From contig OY292277.1 of the NCBI GenBank assembly GCA_958496175.1, forward strand, positions 49,673,050 through 49,737,049: a stretch of DNA of 64,000 nucleotides, given 5' to 3'. This document shows, piece by piece, positions 1 through 13,639 of this stretch. Positions within the stretch are counted from its first letter, which is position 1, and each line of letters begins with the position of its first letter. The translations under genes and the position numbers were made by a program. The DNA is from Sisyra terminalis. Lineage: Eukaryota; Arthropoda; Insecta; Neuroptera; Sisyridae. The notes under the pieces were generated by a model, which was given only the letters and a program-made list of their open reading frames with translations, was not told where the DNA came from and ran no database searches.

Positions 1-467
1 ATTTTTTCACGTCTTATTTACTCGTTTACAAAATAACGTTATTTTTACCACGTTTTGACATCTATCATATTTGAAATTGAAAGAAATAAACATTTACTGG
101 AAATATATAAAGGAATGGATATAATTCATGATTTTATGCCTAAAAATAAAATTAAAAGCCAAAATAAACTATTAAACAATACTGGTAAACGAAATACTGA
201 AATAATTTCTTCGTGTTTTTCTTATTATTGCCAATAACTTTATAATTTTTGCAGAAATTTCCTAAGCAATTCTCTTTAGATAAAACATATTTCCCGTCAA
301 TGTACAAAGTTATATATTCAACTGAAGAAATGCCCCAAAGATGTGGTAGTAGAGGTATAGGCCAGTGAATTTAAAAACATATATAATAAGAAACAAAGAA
401 GATGGTTTTAGTTAAATACGTTATATAGTTAATAATATTTGTATTTTAGAACATATATTATAAATAT

Positions 468-1266
468 TAGGATGAATTTTTTTTTTGACTTTTTTTGGTC
501 CCATCGTGAAATTTTGTTGGAAATACCAAAAAAAAAATTCCCTGAAAGTTTGAGCCCTTAATATTAATTTTAAGTCTTCGACCAAGACGTGTAAAGATTT
601 CCCATTGAAAATACACGGAAACTCGGTTTTATTATTTTTAAATTTCTATATCTCAGCGGCATTTCATGGGATCGCTTTTACCGAAGATGGTTTTTTCTCA
701 GAATTAAATGCTCTACAAAAGTGTCCATTGCGACAAAGTCGTAACTCACACCGGTGAGGTAGCACTGAACCTGATTTTTCCATAAAATTCAAGGCTTAAT
801 ATCTCGTTTAATATTGATCTTCGCGATTTGGTCTGCATGAACTTTTTTGTAGGAAATCAAATTCTCTACAAGTTTTTCATTTATAATTTTTCCGTAGCTC
901 TTGTTATTTACGAGATAAATGCAAAAAAACATGCGAATTTTATGGAAAAATCAGGTTCAGTGGCTCGTACTACCTCACCGGTGTGAGTTACGACTATGTC
1001 GCAATGGGCACTTTTGTAGAGCGTTTAATTCTGAGAGAAAACCATCTTCGGTAAAAGCGATCCCATGAAATGCCGCTGAGATATAGAAATTTAAAAATAA
1101 AAAATCAGAGTTTCCGTGTATTTTCAATGGGAAATCTTTTCACGTCTTGATCGAGGACTTAAAATTAATATTAAGGGCTCAAACTTTCAGAGAATTTTTT
1201 TTTGGTATTTCCAACAAAATTTCACGATGGGACCAAAAAAAAAAAGTTAAAAAAAAAATCACCCTA
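468..1266. mobile_element. Foldback family A, copy 1 (799 bp, hAT-type duplication)
   Basis: Nearly the whole element is an inverted repeat. Ends are TAGGATGA.../...TCACCCTA, flanked by a perfect 8-bp target duplication ATAAATAT (460-467 and 1267-1274). Arms contain GGTCCCATCGTGAAA, the TTAATATTAATTTTAAG module and a TCACACCGGTGAG region. No coding capacity. The 8-bp duplication and TAGGG-like ends point to a hAT-type transposase acting in trans. Confidence 0.85.
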
Positions 1267-1302
1267 ATAAATATATAATTTTTGTTTAATAAATATTTCA
1301 TG

Positions 1303-1542
1303 ATTTGGTACAAGTACCTTTTCTACATGACACTCTCTGCTAACATCTCACTCTCTACTTCATTTTTTCAAAAATTGGCGAACTTTTTCCATTCGCAAAT
1401 TTGTTAATAATTCAGTTTTGGTTAATAATTAATCTTTTGTTGCTACCTTTTAATCACGGTTGATTTATTCGCGAATTGAATTAAAAACAGAATAGAAAAT
1501 GAGAAGTTGAGTTAGTGGTATGTACAAAAGCTACTTGTACCA
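1303..1542. mobile_element. Possible short MITE with TCGCGAATT-type core
   Basis: Ends TTGGTACAAGTACCTTT / AAAGCTACTTGTACCAA are inverted. Interior has TTATTCGCGAATTGAATTAA as in family F. No target duplication seen. Confidence 0.4.
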
Positions 1543-1545
1543 ATG

Positions 1546-4200
1546 CTTTTATAAAATATATTTTATAAATATATATTTCTTCTTTCTTCCCAATTATGCT
1601 TTACATATTTAGACTTTGTACATATGGTCAATATTCAATTCATTAATACGTTAATTTTAACTTATTTTGGTTAATTTTTGTTTAAAAAGAGTACTAGTAT
1701 AATAGAAAGTTTTTGAGCAACCATTTGAATAATTGTTCTAAGATTTATTAAATTTTATTATTTAGAACATCAATTATAGCTTAAAATGTTTATAAACATG
1801 TATTTAAACTTAAAAAAAAAACTATGAAATCTATAAATAAAAAAAGGTTTCATTAAAGGTTTCTCCAATTGCTAGCATTACATAAATGGCTTGACAATTT
1901 TTCACTGGTCGATTTCGCTTCGCCATAAAAACTCATCACTAATAAGAAAAAAAAATTATCAGAAGAAAACTTCTATGGAAATGTCTGCAAAAATTTTGAG
2001 GTTAATCGCAAAAATAATAAAATATGAAGTAATTGTATCAATTTCAGTATACCTGCATTGTTTATTATTTTACTTTGGCCTTTTATTTTATTTTTGGGTA
2101 CAAGATCATGAATTATATCCATTCCTTTTAATATTTCCAGTTAATTTTTATTTCCACGTTGAATGTTTATTTCTGAATATTTTAAATATGGCGGTAAATG
2201 TCAACACGTGATGAAAATAACGATATTTCGCAAGCGAGTATATAAGGCGTAAAAACATACCAACTTGAACAAAATTTCCCCCATGCACTCCTACCAACCC
2301 ATTTCTAGTACTTGTCTATTCTATACTTTGACCCATATAAATCCCATTTAATATCAATCAATTTGAATTTTATTAGTCTATAAGTTATTAGTTGCCATAG
2401 TTACTGAATACGATTGGTTTATTTCTGAAGATATGGTTTGTTTCTAAACTAAATAAAAGAGTAATAAAATTGATATTTATTTTGTTGGAAAAAGAAAGAT
2501 TGAAAAAAAAAAACAAGACCGGTCATTGTTATTTCAAATTAATTTTTACTTCATTGCAATGTCTTCGTTTTATTTACTTTTATTACTTTAAATCTTAGAA
2601 ATTAATTTGAAATTGGCAAAAAATATTCAATTATTTTTCAAATGTAAAAATCATTGAAATTTCCACGGCCTCCTACTTCCATTTTGGTTTTCCAGCCCTG
2701 CTTAAAGTCTACAGAAAAACTAGCATTAAAAATTTGCACTAAATACTAAATCCCTAATTTATTGATAATCTTACGGTAGATCACTGGAAACTAGAAAGCT
2801 TTATAGCCTTTATATATCGTATTAAGCTCACAAACTATGGGAATTTCATTCTTTTTTTTTATAAGTCCTTTACTTATAAGTCCTTAACTTCAATCTTTAA
2901 AAATTTTATGATACTCTGGTCCAATTTATCATAGAATTTCAGTCGAAGAACTATGCTTATCCAAAATATACGCATTTCAAATTCATTACCTGCAAACCAA
3001 AGAAAAAAAGTTTCTATAATGTTGATATACTGAAACGAAACAGACAATTAAGATAAAAAGAGATCGCAAGATATTTTTTTTCTATACGTGCTTCAATTTC
3101 ATTGACGTCAATTCAATATTTTAAATAATTTTAATATCAAATTATATAAAAAAAAAGAGAAAAGATACACGTGCCAATTATTCATTTTCTATTACTCATT
3201 TATAATAGTAGGCGGCCGGTTTTATGGTACGCCATTTTGGAAAATGGCGGATCGAGCTTTCGATTCATTACATTCCCAATTCGTGAGTAGAAATCATTAA
3301 AATTTTTGATTCATCTAAATTTTTTTTTCAAGCCACATTAATTACCGGATATGTACACGAAACAATTTTGTCGGTGTGCAATGATATAAATAAATTATTC
3401 AATTTTCCAGACTAAAATTACTTAATTAGGTTTTTTTTTCTATTTTATTTTTTTTGAATCAAAACTTGAGAAAACCATTAATGGTTAGCTAACGTGAAAG
3501 GCCTTGCTCGCAATGACCAAGTCAAGGCAATATTTCCATCATTTAATTATGGAAATCTGTCATATTAAATAATAATGATATTATAAATATTAATAAAATA
3601 ATTGCCGATGCGTTTGATTTGTAATAGATTCAAGAAAATAAAACGAAGTGAAGAAAAAGATAAGAACTGGAAAAAAGCTTTTTTTTCAGCCAAGGCAAAA
3701 AGGCGACACGAGCGAAAGGAAAAAAAGTAATAACATGGAGTAATAGTAGATTGCAGTACGTTTATTGCAGTTTCAGCTTAATGATTAACTATTGCTTATC
3801 ACGTGCAATGAAAATGCATAAAATGTGAAAAACCGATCTTAGTTATCTACGAGAATTTTTGGGTAATTCCCCTGTCATTTTCTGGATTACAATCTCGGCA
3901 TATAAATCTTATTTGTGATGCTAATTTTGAAAGTAAAATAAGTCCATTTTCTTAAATTAGATTTGGTATAATTTGGACATTAAGATCATAAGTTTCTTTT
4001 CTGTTCCGAAGATATCATATTATTAATTTTGTTATATTAGAATCTTTTTCTCGATTACCTTCTTCCATTACAAAATAAATTATATCTTAAACAGTAAATA
4101 TTGTATTATATAGTAGGCAATTTGCTGAAAGCTCGATAGCATAGTTGAAAAGCTCTAAGAAATTTGAAAGATTCTTTGTATTATAGTTAGCTTTTTCGAT
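1546..4200. other. Non-coding, no recognised feature
   Basis: AT-rich sequence upstream of Hnf4. The 106-codon frame at 1891-2211 has no family resemblance and AT-driven composition; I treat it as chance. Confidence 0.5.
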
Positions 4201-4209
4201 TATATATAC

Positions 4210-4805
4210 TAGGGTGGTCCTTAATAGGGGTGTTTTTGAATTTCTTTGCTCCCAGGGGCTCAAATGCTTCCAAATTGATAAAAAAAAAATTCCCTGAAAA
4301 TTTTAACTCTTAATATTAGCTTTAAGATATTCCGCTTTCTAACTTAAGTTTCTTATGGAAATAACATGGAAAAAATATTTATTTTTCAAATAAATCGAAA
4401 GTAAACAATCGCGCCATGTTTATTGTAAATTTAACCCTCTACAAAAAAGAACTTTTATGATTTTTCGCTAAATCTATTGGCTCATATTATTATTGACCAT
4501 TAGGGCTGCATTCTTAAGCCAATAACTCTTAAGCCAATAGATTTAGCGAAAAATCATAAGAGCTTTTTTTGAAGAGGGTTAAATTTACAATAAACATGAC
4601 GTGATTAGTTACTTTCGATTTATTTTTTGCTGAGTTATGGAATTGTAAAGAAAAAAATTAATTTTTCCCATGTTATTTCCATAAGAAACTTCAGTTGGAA
4701 AGCGGACTATCTTAAAGCTAATATTAAGGGCTCAAATTTTCAGGGATTTTTTTTTATCAATTTGGAAACATTTTAGCCCCTGGGAGCAAAGAAATTCAAA
4801 AACAC
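4210..4805. mobile_element. Foldback family B (about 596 bp, right end truncated)
   Basis: Left end TAGGGTGGTCCTTAATAGGG. Arms share GTGTTTTTGAATTTCTTTGC, CCCAGGGGCT and TTAATATTAGCTTTAAG. The outer 18 bp of the right arm are missing; the sequence runs directly into an AT microsatellite. Confidence 0.75.
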
Positions 4806-4806
4806 A

Positions 4807-4862
<56 letters not shown>
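4806..4862. repeat. (AT)n microsatellite joining foldbacks B and C
   Basis: About 57 bp of AT/TA repeats with GT/AC interruptions, located exactly where the right end of B and the left end of C1 are both lost. Confidence 0.85.
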
Positions 4863-4863
<1 letters not shown>

Positions 4864-5668
4864 GCTCACGTTGGTGACAATATTTCAGAATGACCAAGGT
4901 ATATTCTTGTAGAAAATTGAACGATATACAAAAAAGGTTGCTTACAAGTTTTTGATATATTTATTCCTTCAAAAGTTATTCGAGGTCAAAGTTGAACAAA
5001 AGAGAAATTTTAATATTTTTTCAATTTTTTGACGCAACCATCAATTTTATGAGAAAATTTTATAGGACATTTTTTGTAGAGGACTTTTTTTCCTATAACT
5101 TATCTCTAAAAGTTTTTGATATTTTTTATAGGTTCTAAGTAATAAAAAAAAATATGTTAAAAATATAATAATTCAGGGAATTTTCAGTTTAATGCAAATA
5201 ACTTAGGACCTGTGAAAAATATCAAAAACGTTTATAGAGATAAGTTATAGGAAAAAAAGTCCTCTACAAAAAATGTCCTATAAAATTTTCTCATAAAATT
5301 GATGGTTGCGTCAAAAAATTGAAAAAATATTAAAATTTCTCTTTAGTTCAACTTTGACCTCGAATAACTTTTGAAGGAACCAATATATCAAAAACTTGTA
5401 CGAGACCTTTTTTGTAGATCGTTCAATTTTCTACAAGAATATACCTTGGTCATTCCGAAATATTGTCACCAACGTGAGCTATAAAATTTCAAAGTGCAAG
5501 AGAATATTGTTCCCATGTTATTTAAATGGAAAATCGAAATTTGCGATGCGGCACCTCTTAATATTAACATTAAGAGATTAAACTTTCACAGGATTTTTTT
5601 TTGTCATTTCCAACAATATTTTCGATATGATTAAGAAAAAAAATCATAATTTTTTTTGAAGCAATCTA
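4862..5668. mobile_element. Foldback family C, copy 1 (5' truncated)
   Basis: Inverted repeat with arms from AGCTCACGTTGGTGACAAT to the centre near 5170. The right arm continues to ...GCAATCTA with the TTAATATTAACATTAAG module, while the matching outer left ~170 bp are absent. Compare the complete copy at 60314-61339. Confidence 0.75.
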
Positions 5669-8600
5669 ATATTTATACTTATATTTAATCTTATTGTATT
5701 AAAAGCTTTTTTATGGTTTCTTTGAAATTGCTCAGTTATCATTATCCTTTAACACAGGCTAAGGACCCAGCGGGTTCAATTCCTACCAAATAAAATATAA
5801 AGTTAAAGGAAAAATGAGTTTTCTATAGTAATACGAGGATAATAATAAGTCATTGTTAGAAATTCCTAATAGTCGTTTGAAACCTTAAATACGAAAGCTC
5901 AAACCGGGAAACTTGACATTTTTGTGAATGAATTTCTATGAATTGGAATTTTAAGTTAATTTAGTGCTTTAATGGTATCAAAGAATTTCTAAAATGACAA
6001 ACGTTTCTTTTTTAATTCAATTTAGCGGATTTTTTTTTTGAAAAATGATTTACATTGAAGTTCGAATAAAAGCTCTAATTTTTTCCTAAGCTTATAATAA
6101 ACCGATTACTCTGCATTCCCAACTATCGAATACTATCTAAATAAAAATCGCCATCCATAGTAGCTAATTCTTCGGTTTTGCGGAAAATTTTTGACTTTTC
6201 GAAAAAACATTTCAAAAAGAAAATTAGCTCATATTATTACAGAACTGTTTTTAGTGACAGAATTGACAAAATCAGCCAAAAGTAGCCATACTAGACGATT
6301 TTTGTATGTTTATTAAATCCCCGAAAAAAACAAAATTTGTGTAAAACTTGTCTCAATTTTCTTGTATTCCTACTGAGATTATCCAAATGCAGAACGCAAA
6401 TTGTATTGATTGAAAATTTTCCATTCAGAAACCAATGCAATAAAACTGCACAATTATATAGGCCAGTTTTATAATGGTCGGTAATAATATGGCTGAAAAA
6501 ATCACTAGATGCACGTTTTTCTACTGAATTTACAATACATTGATGTGAATTTCTTAATTTATATGATCAATGAGCAATTTTAAAGACTTTTCAATAGCAA
6601 TAAATCAAAATATATTCGATCCATTGCTATATTGATGTTAAGCAATTTGCATTTCAATCTTTCAGTCTTGCTTCATTTAATATGACATGTCACTGTTGAA
6701 GAAAAAATCCAAGAAAATTTTATAATTGAGGTCATATAATTGTAGAAAACAAAAATATACAAATGAGATTAAAAAAAACTTTTCCAAAAGGATTAGTTTG
6801 AAATTATGAATAAATTTCATAGCAGTATGAACAATAATTTGTTACTAAAGTTTTGAATTGCATCAAAATTTTTTTTCAATGGTTTTTTGTGGATTATTAA
6901 TAATAATAATTAATTATAATAATTCGGTGCTTCTCAAATGGTGGATGGTATTTCGTTTTAGCTATTATTTTGATTTAAAAATAGGCATTTTATATTATTG
7001 AAAATTCTATCGTTTTTGGTAAAGTTTTTCGGAAAATTCTTGAAAATAAATATGAACCAAATCTTTTTTATGGCTTAAGGTTGCATTTATCAATTTTATG
7101 AACTTATTGCTCGAAATTGACGACCTCAAAAACCACCGAATTGGTCTTTTGGGATTATTTTATATAAAATTTATTATATAAAATTATTTTATATAAAAAT
7201 AATCCTCCATTTATTTAAATTAGATGAATTTTGGTTCGCTTTCTGTATTATCGGCCAACAAAAAAATACATTTATTGCTTCTGAATTTAAAAATTTTAAA
7301 GGTAGTTAAAGTTTATACAAATTGAACCATTTGATCAATGTTTTTCTGAAACCATCAATTGAAAAAATTCTACAAAATAAATATTTATTATTATTTTTTT
7401 AATTTAGTTACGTTATGCAAGATGAGGTTAATTTCACTTTAAAACTGCAACTTCACGGCTTATTGTATTTCCCCTGGGTATTTTCTTCACTTATTAGACA
7501 TCCAGTAATTGAGAAAATTTCAACCACTAACCTATTAAATATATTTCAACGTTTTCGCCTTTAAAATTTGATATTCTTAAGGTTTATAAAGTACACAGGC
7601 TGCCCCATTATTAAGAAAAATTCTTGTATGAAGTATTTTGAATTGTCAATCAGTCTGAATATATACACGTTTAGTGATTTGAAGTTTGGTACGATTGGTA
7701 TTTTAGTTTGAAACATTGTAACCATAGTAACACTTAAATTTCAAAAATTTAAAAAGAATATTGTACAGTATTGTTACCGATGCTTTTATCAATAAATTAT
7801 GAATTTGAATTCTATTTTCTAAATATTCTAATTAATTGTGAACCTATGAAGCAATTTTTTATAAATTTTGGGTTATCCTTAATTTCGTATATCTCTCGAA
7901 TACTTTAAATACTATTCCAACAAAACGTGTAAACCAATTTCATCTTTTGCCTAACAAAATTTGCTTATAGTATCACCTACATGTACTTAAATTGTTGTTA
8001 ATCATTTCTTCAATCATAGTAGCCGATTATTAGATCTTTTGCCATTTGGATTTTCTTGTGGGAATAAATATTTAAGTAGTTAAATTTAGGGATGGTTTTC
8101 CCATCTTTTTACTATATTTTTGCCTGAAAGTTTTCAATTCTTTCCCCATTATTTGATAGTGTTGATACCAAATGATGTCTTGGATCTTTGACGAGTATTG
8201 GTGTTAATCTTTTCGCTACCTTTTACACCCTTGCAACCCGGGACTCATCCAAAGTTAACCGTGGTTCTGATGACCAAATTCTTGAGTTTTCTTGCAGTTT
8301 AGAGCTAATCTATGGTTTTTTTTTGCACCTCCTCAAACATCTCCGTACCCCTCAATGGTATGGATAGTTCATACCTCTGACTTTCCATAAATACCAGCTC
8401 CCTAAGCCTTTTTCGGTATTCTCGTGGATCAAAACCATTTTGAGCCAATTTATTTGCAAATATTTAACCAAAATTCATAGCTAAAACAATAAAATCTGGT
8501 CATATCCCTTTTAAAGATTTCAATGTCTAATAACGTTGCATTTTCTACTTTTTTTGTACTTTAATTGGCGAATAAATTGGGCCCAAATAGTTCTGATCCT

Positions 8601-9239
8601 TTCTGACTTACTTAATCCAAGGGAATACTTTTTACAATTTCTGTAAATGTAGTACAAATAATAAATCTTTTATTCACTTCCAAAGCATTTTAATCGCTAC
8701 ACTACAACTAAATCTTGCGTGAGAAAAGTTTGAGTGCCACTGTTGCACGTCCCAAACGATTAAACATTAAATATTTCCAATAGAATATTTAAATTGATAA
8801 AAATATGCCACAAAAAGCCAAAAATAGTTATAAAAAATAGCCAGACGTGTAACGATACATTAATTATAATTTGAATACATTACCTACTGGTGCGCATGAA
8901 TGCAACAAAATATATCGAAATTGAATAAAAACGAAATTCTCGAATTCTTCATTCAAAATACATAATATATTAAATAAATGATTAACCTTGAAACTTTCCA
9001 GTATGTAGTTCTCAAAGTTAAAATTAAACGCCTCAAAGTATTAAATCATATTATCGAATAAATTATTATTTCATATTGAAAATTAAGAAATTAATTTATC
9101 TTTATCTGTTTTGCAGTTTATTTTTAAAGTAATTTTAATAAATGAAAGAAATTTTAAACTTTTTTTTGGGAAATTAATTTGGTTTTTTCAGTGAAAATTA
9201 AGTTGGTGCATACGGTTCCCTGTTTTCGTTATTTATATT
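5669..9239. other. Non-coding, mostly unrecognised
   Basis: Contains a partial relative of the 155-bp MITE at about 7579-7625 and the degenerate MITE at 8413-8612; otherwise nothing identified. Confidence 0.5.
8413..8612. mobile_element. Degenerate MITE related to the 16.8-kb element
   Basis: Arms GGATCAAAACCATTTTGAGC and complement of GGATCAGAACTATTTGGGCC, each followed by CAATTTATT. Core includes AACGTTGCATTTTCTAC. Confidence 0.55.
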
Positions 9240-11720
9240 AAAATCAAAGCATTATCCTTTTTCTTCAAAAATTACTATTAGCCATTTTGCTGAAATGTTA
9301 ATAATATAGCTTCTTTGGGCTCTAATCATGGAAACTTTTGTACTAATGAAATTTGAGGAAATTAAACAAAAATGCAGTCAATGGACATCGATTGCAGTAT
9401 AATGCATATATGGGAAACATTTTTCATCAATAAAAACATGTCAATTTTGATTTTGGAGTTTTAAAAGTGGTAATTATAATATCTGGAACAAAAAATCGTA
9501 GAGTTTGGAGCCGAGTTGGAGAAATTAATGGATTCATGTAAAACTAAAAGGAATTTTTTAAAAATTTTGAACAATTTCATTATGTTTCAAAGATGGAAAT
9601 ATAGGCCATTAAGGTTTCGCGTCAATGTTTGCGATTCCCCTAAATCTAACAATTTCTTGCAATAATTCCTCTGTAAAATAATTGGGATTACAAGTAAGTT
9701 TTGTAGATTAGAAAATAAATGGTGCAACTAGGACTAAATGATTTGGGATTATCCTTTTAGTATATTCACGTTGAAGTGTTATCCTTTTCCTTCAAAAATC
9801 ATTATTGACCATTTCGCTGAAGTATTACAACCATACTTTCTGGGAGCTAAAATTATGTCAATCTTTTACCCACAAAAGGCAATTTGCGGAAAATCCAACG
9901 TTTTAGGTTCAATCCAAAGAAAAGTACAACTGGTGGCCATCGATTGGTACGTGAAGAATATGGAAAACATGTTCCGTCAAGAGAAACATGTAAATTTTGG
10001 TTCTGGCGTTTCAAAAGTGAGAATTTTTGGTGCCAGTAACAAAAATCGTAAAGATAAACCAATGAAGTTTGAAGACACTGGGTTGGAGGAATTATTGGAT
10101 CAAGATTTACGTCAAATGCTAGAGGAGTTTTCAGAAATCTCCGAAGAGATAACAAACGATTTTAAGTCGCCTAAAGTCCATGGATATAGGAAAAAAAAAC
10201 AGGAACACTGGACACCGCAAAAATTCAAGCCAAGAGAAGTTAAATGTCATTTCTTTATGGTAAACAATTGTTCCAAAGGCAAAAGAAGGAGTTTCTGTAT
10301 AGAATCGAAAAGTGTATCCAATTCAGCGATTTAAAAGTGGTAATTTTTATACCAGTGTTAAAAAACGCGAAGAAAATCTAGTGAAGTTTAAAGTCGTTAA
10401 ATCGGAAGAGTTATTGGATCAAGATTCATGTGAAACTCAGGAAGAGCTTGTGGAAATCTTGGAAGTGAGTCAACAAGTGATTCCAAACGATTTGAAGACC
10501 TTAGATGTGGTTCAAGAGGGGAACCGAATTCCCCATGAACTCAAATTCAAAAGACATCGAACATTGTTTCTTCACGTGCACAAAACGGCTACAAAAAGGA
10601 AAAATGGAAGAAGTTTATACTTAGAATCGTGATGACCGACTTAAGTAGATCCAAATTGACAATCCAAAGAATCGAAAATCGTGGGGTAAGCCTAGAAATA
10701 TGTAAAATTCGAAGGCAAACCGAATATTTATGGCAAGAAGTTACTGTTGTGTTTTTGGTGGAATCAGATCGGAGTTTTCTATTACAAGTTTCTCCAATCT
10801 AATGAAATCATTACCAGGAAACATTATCAGCTATAATTAAAGCAATTAAGTTTGCAAATTGAAGCTGAAATCCCCTCAATTTGTCAAAAGAATACCAGTG
10901 ACAAAGAATTCAAAAGTAGACCAGTAAAGTTAGTTTAAAGACCCAGAATTGGAGGAGTTATGGAATCGAGATTCTTGTGAAACTCAGGAGGAACTTGTGG
11001 AAACCTTGGAAATGAGTTAACAAGTGGTTTCAAACCATTTGAAGATCATGGGTCCATGGTGCAACAGGGAAACTGGGTTCTGTATAAACTCAAATCGAAG
11101 AGACGTCAAAAAATAGCTCCAAAGGCCAATATAAAGAAAGTTTTTACATAAAAATGTAACGAAGACTAAAAGTAGATCCAATTCGATCCAATAAAGAAGA
11201 AAAAAAATCATGGGGTAAGCCTGGTCATGCCTTCTTCAACGGGAAACCCGAATCTTTATGGCAAAAAGTTATTGCTTGACTTTTGGTAGAACCAGATCGG
11301 AATTATCTATTATAAGTTACCCCAACCTAAAGAAATCATTCCTGGGGATCTTTACCAACAACAATTAGTGCTTTTAACCCGAAAATTGAAAGCTCAAAAG
11401 TCTTTAATATACCAAAAGACATGACAAGGTCTTTTCGCACAACAATGCTTAATCACAATGGCAAAAATTGCTCAGAAAACTTTGGAGAAACTTCAATAAA
11501 ATGTCTTACCTCACCCTCTATATTCTCCAGATATTTTCCCATCCGATTATCATTTGTTTCGGTCCATGATCCATAGCCTAGTTGATCATCTCTTTTGATT
11601 TTAGGAAGACACCAAAAATTAGATCGACTTCTCGATCGTCGCGAAGAACAAGGATTTTTTTTTAAAAAGAAATCCAATTTCTGCTTGAAAGATGGCAAAA
11701 AAATAATACCTAGCGATGGA
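9240..11720 (+). mobile_element. Composite mauritiana-type mariner array, copy I
   Basis: Degenerate transposase fragments in modular order: helix-turn-helix (N) modules near 9370-9560, 9960-10310, 10310-10640 and 10870-11170, with core (C) fragments at 10640-10860 and 11170-11700. Recognisable pieces are FKSGNF, KFEDTGLEELLDQDLRQ, RIPHELK and DYHLFRSM. Shares its 5' non-coding part (TTTCAAAGATGGAAATATAG) with the copy at 26 kb. Many stops and shifts; no active gene. Confidence 0.7.
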
Positions 11721-11779
11721 AAATATTTTTATTATTCTTCCCTTTTGAATAGTCTTAAAGGAAATTAAGAATCAAAATT

Positions 11780-12030
11780 AGATTTTTTCGCTGACTTTGA
11801 ACAGTTATACTGTGTATACAATATATAGAATATAGTGCGGTCCAATTTATGTAGTATAATTTAATATAATAATATATAAAAATCAAACCATAAACATAAA
11901 TTTGAACAGAAGTTCAAACAAAAATATTCGAGACGTATTGCCCACATACGTATTTCGATTGTCAAGCAAACTTCTTCAGTGGTCATCAAGTAGTTTGGAT
12001 CACTCCATAACTGGTTTGTGATTTTTATTA
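11780..12030 (-). mobile_element. Hammerhead-motif-bearing repeat, single unit, 3' truncated
   Basis: Starts with GATTTTTTCGCTGACTTTGA, the same arm as at 24.2 kb. The core (about 11928-12021) is the reverse complement of the 106-bp unit there, containing CTGAAGAAG...CAATCGAAATACG on the minus strand. No right inverted arm is present. Confidence 0.65.
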
Positions 12031-13639
12031 TTCTTCATTTTTCTATAGTCTTAAAGAAAATTAAGAAGTTATAGCCAAGAATTTCCACCTTTAACGGTAG
12101 ATATAGTTTGAACATTTTTACCAAATTATAAGTCAAGAAAATTAGTAAAAAAATCAAATATTTTTGTAAAATGTATTCTTTGTGTGTTTTTTTAAAGAAA
12201 AATCTTTTATGGAATTATCAACATCCATTTATTGCAACAAACTGCAATTGCACTTGGAATGAATGTACAATATATAGTACATGCTATATAAAATAATGAA
12301 GAACCACATATTGATGTATGAATCATTATTTAATTTTTCTGATTATTTTATTATCTTCATACAAAAGTGATATGCATAATAATAATCTTATATTAATTTG
12401 TATTGAAATCATATAAGCCTCTAAAATTAGAAACGGCACGTATTTGACACATGATCGTTTAATTTAGATTGGTCTGTTTAAATTTTGTGATTAAAAAAAA
12501 GGACTTTTTTATATATTAACAATTTTACGTATATCTAAAAAAAAAATTCGTTGGATAAATTTTTAAAGACTTTTACTGACTTTTACCCAAAAGATTGGTA
12601 CATTTTGAAAGAATTTGAAGTACTTAGAAGTCAGGATAAAAAAGGAAATTTTGTCTGTCAGGAATATGATTAATTTGGAATCATTCTGTATAGTTTAAAA
12701 ACTAAGTATAAGTGGAAAATATCCGTAGTTTTAAGCATTGAACAATGAAAATGGAAAGTCTTCTCATACACTTGTAAATGTCTAATGTTTGTCTGTTACT
12801 CGTTGATATGATAAAGCAGAAAAAAAAATGGAATTATTTAAATAAAATATCTTACATAGAACAGTTAGAAGTTCAAAATTTGTTCGTTGTACCGGGAATT
12901 CCGTGTTTTCACGAGCTATGATAATATTTTGGTCAAAGTCTTCATCATTCATTTCTTTTGCCACTTGATATCAAACGAAAGTTCCGCCGATAATTTTCCT
13001 TCTACTTCCAAACGATTTTCTTCACAATCTTAAACCGTCATAGGGAATAATTTAGGTAATTTTTTTTTCGTTTAAACGAAGAATTAAACTCAAATAAGGT
13101 CATGAAAGATGATAAAAATTTCGATGTTATTTCTCAAGAAACATATTTGGTCTTTGCAATGAACAAATCAATCAATTTTATCGCATTAAAGAGAAAATAT
13201 TCTTGAATAACTTTATCAAATCGTTATCTATTTGTTATAATCCCACCATAGAATATTTAAGGCTTTAAAACCCCAAAAAAAAAAGAAAGAAAGAAATTCA
13301 ATAGTGTTATCTACCCTTAATTCAAATTGGTTTTTATCTACAACCGATTTCTCTTTTAACAATTTCTTGCTCAAACATTATATTTACAACTTAACAAATA
13401 AATATAACAATAATAATATTACAATGATAAATTATTTGAATCATCAAATGTACATTGATCAAAGGTCATCACACTCACTGGTAATTGTATTGATTGAAAA
13501 ATTTTTCATATTTTGGAATCGATTTATTGGGAAAAAAAAAATACATATATATATAGATATATTTGTAATTAGTAGGGTCTTATATAAAGTGTTGAGGATG
13601 ATGATTAAAGGAGTGGGGTGGGACTAGAGGGGTTGAGTT
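12031..13639. other. Non-coding, no recognised feature
   Basis: AT-rich. A minus-strand open stretch near 12845-12965 (MNDEDFDQNIIIARENTEF) ends in a donor-like GTAAGA but lacks supporting exons. Confidence 0.4.

Noticed and set aside
1891..2211. 106-codon plus-strand open frame
   Set aside because: AT-driven composition, no domain or family resemblance, no splice context; likely chance.
5396..5581. 61-codon frame, nearly repeated on the minus strand at 60400-60585
   Set aside because: Both lie in the arms of foldback family C; they match because the DNA is repetitive, not because a protein is conserved.
5770..5795. tRNA B-box-like GGGTTCAATTCCTACC
   Set aside because: No A box, no cloverleaf and no acceptor pairing upstream; not a tRNA gene and too weak for a SINE call.
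12782..12964. Minus-strand frame with MNDEDFDQNIIIARENTEF and a donor-like GTAAGA
   Set aside because: Protein-like over about 35 codons, but no partner exon, start or family could be identified.
13304..13627. 107-codon plus-strand frame upstream of Hnf4 exon 1
   Set aside because: Asn/Ile/Tyr-rich translation typical of AT-rich non-coding DNA; no homology.
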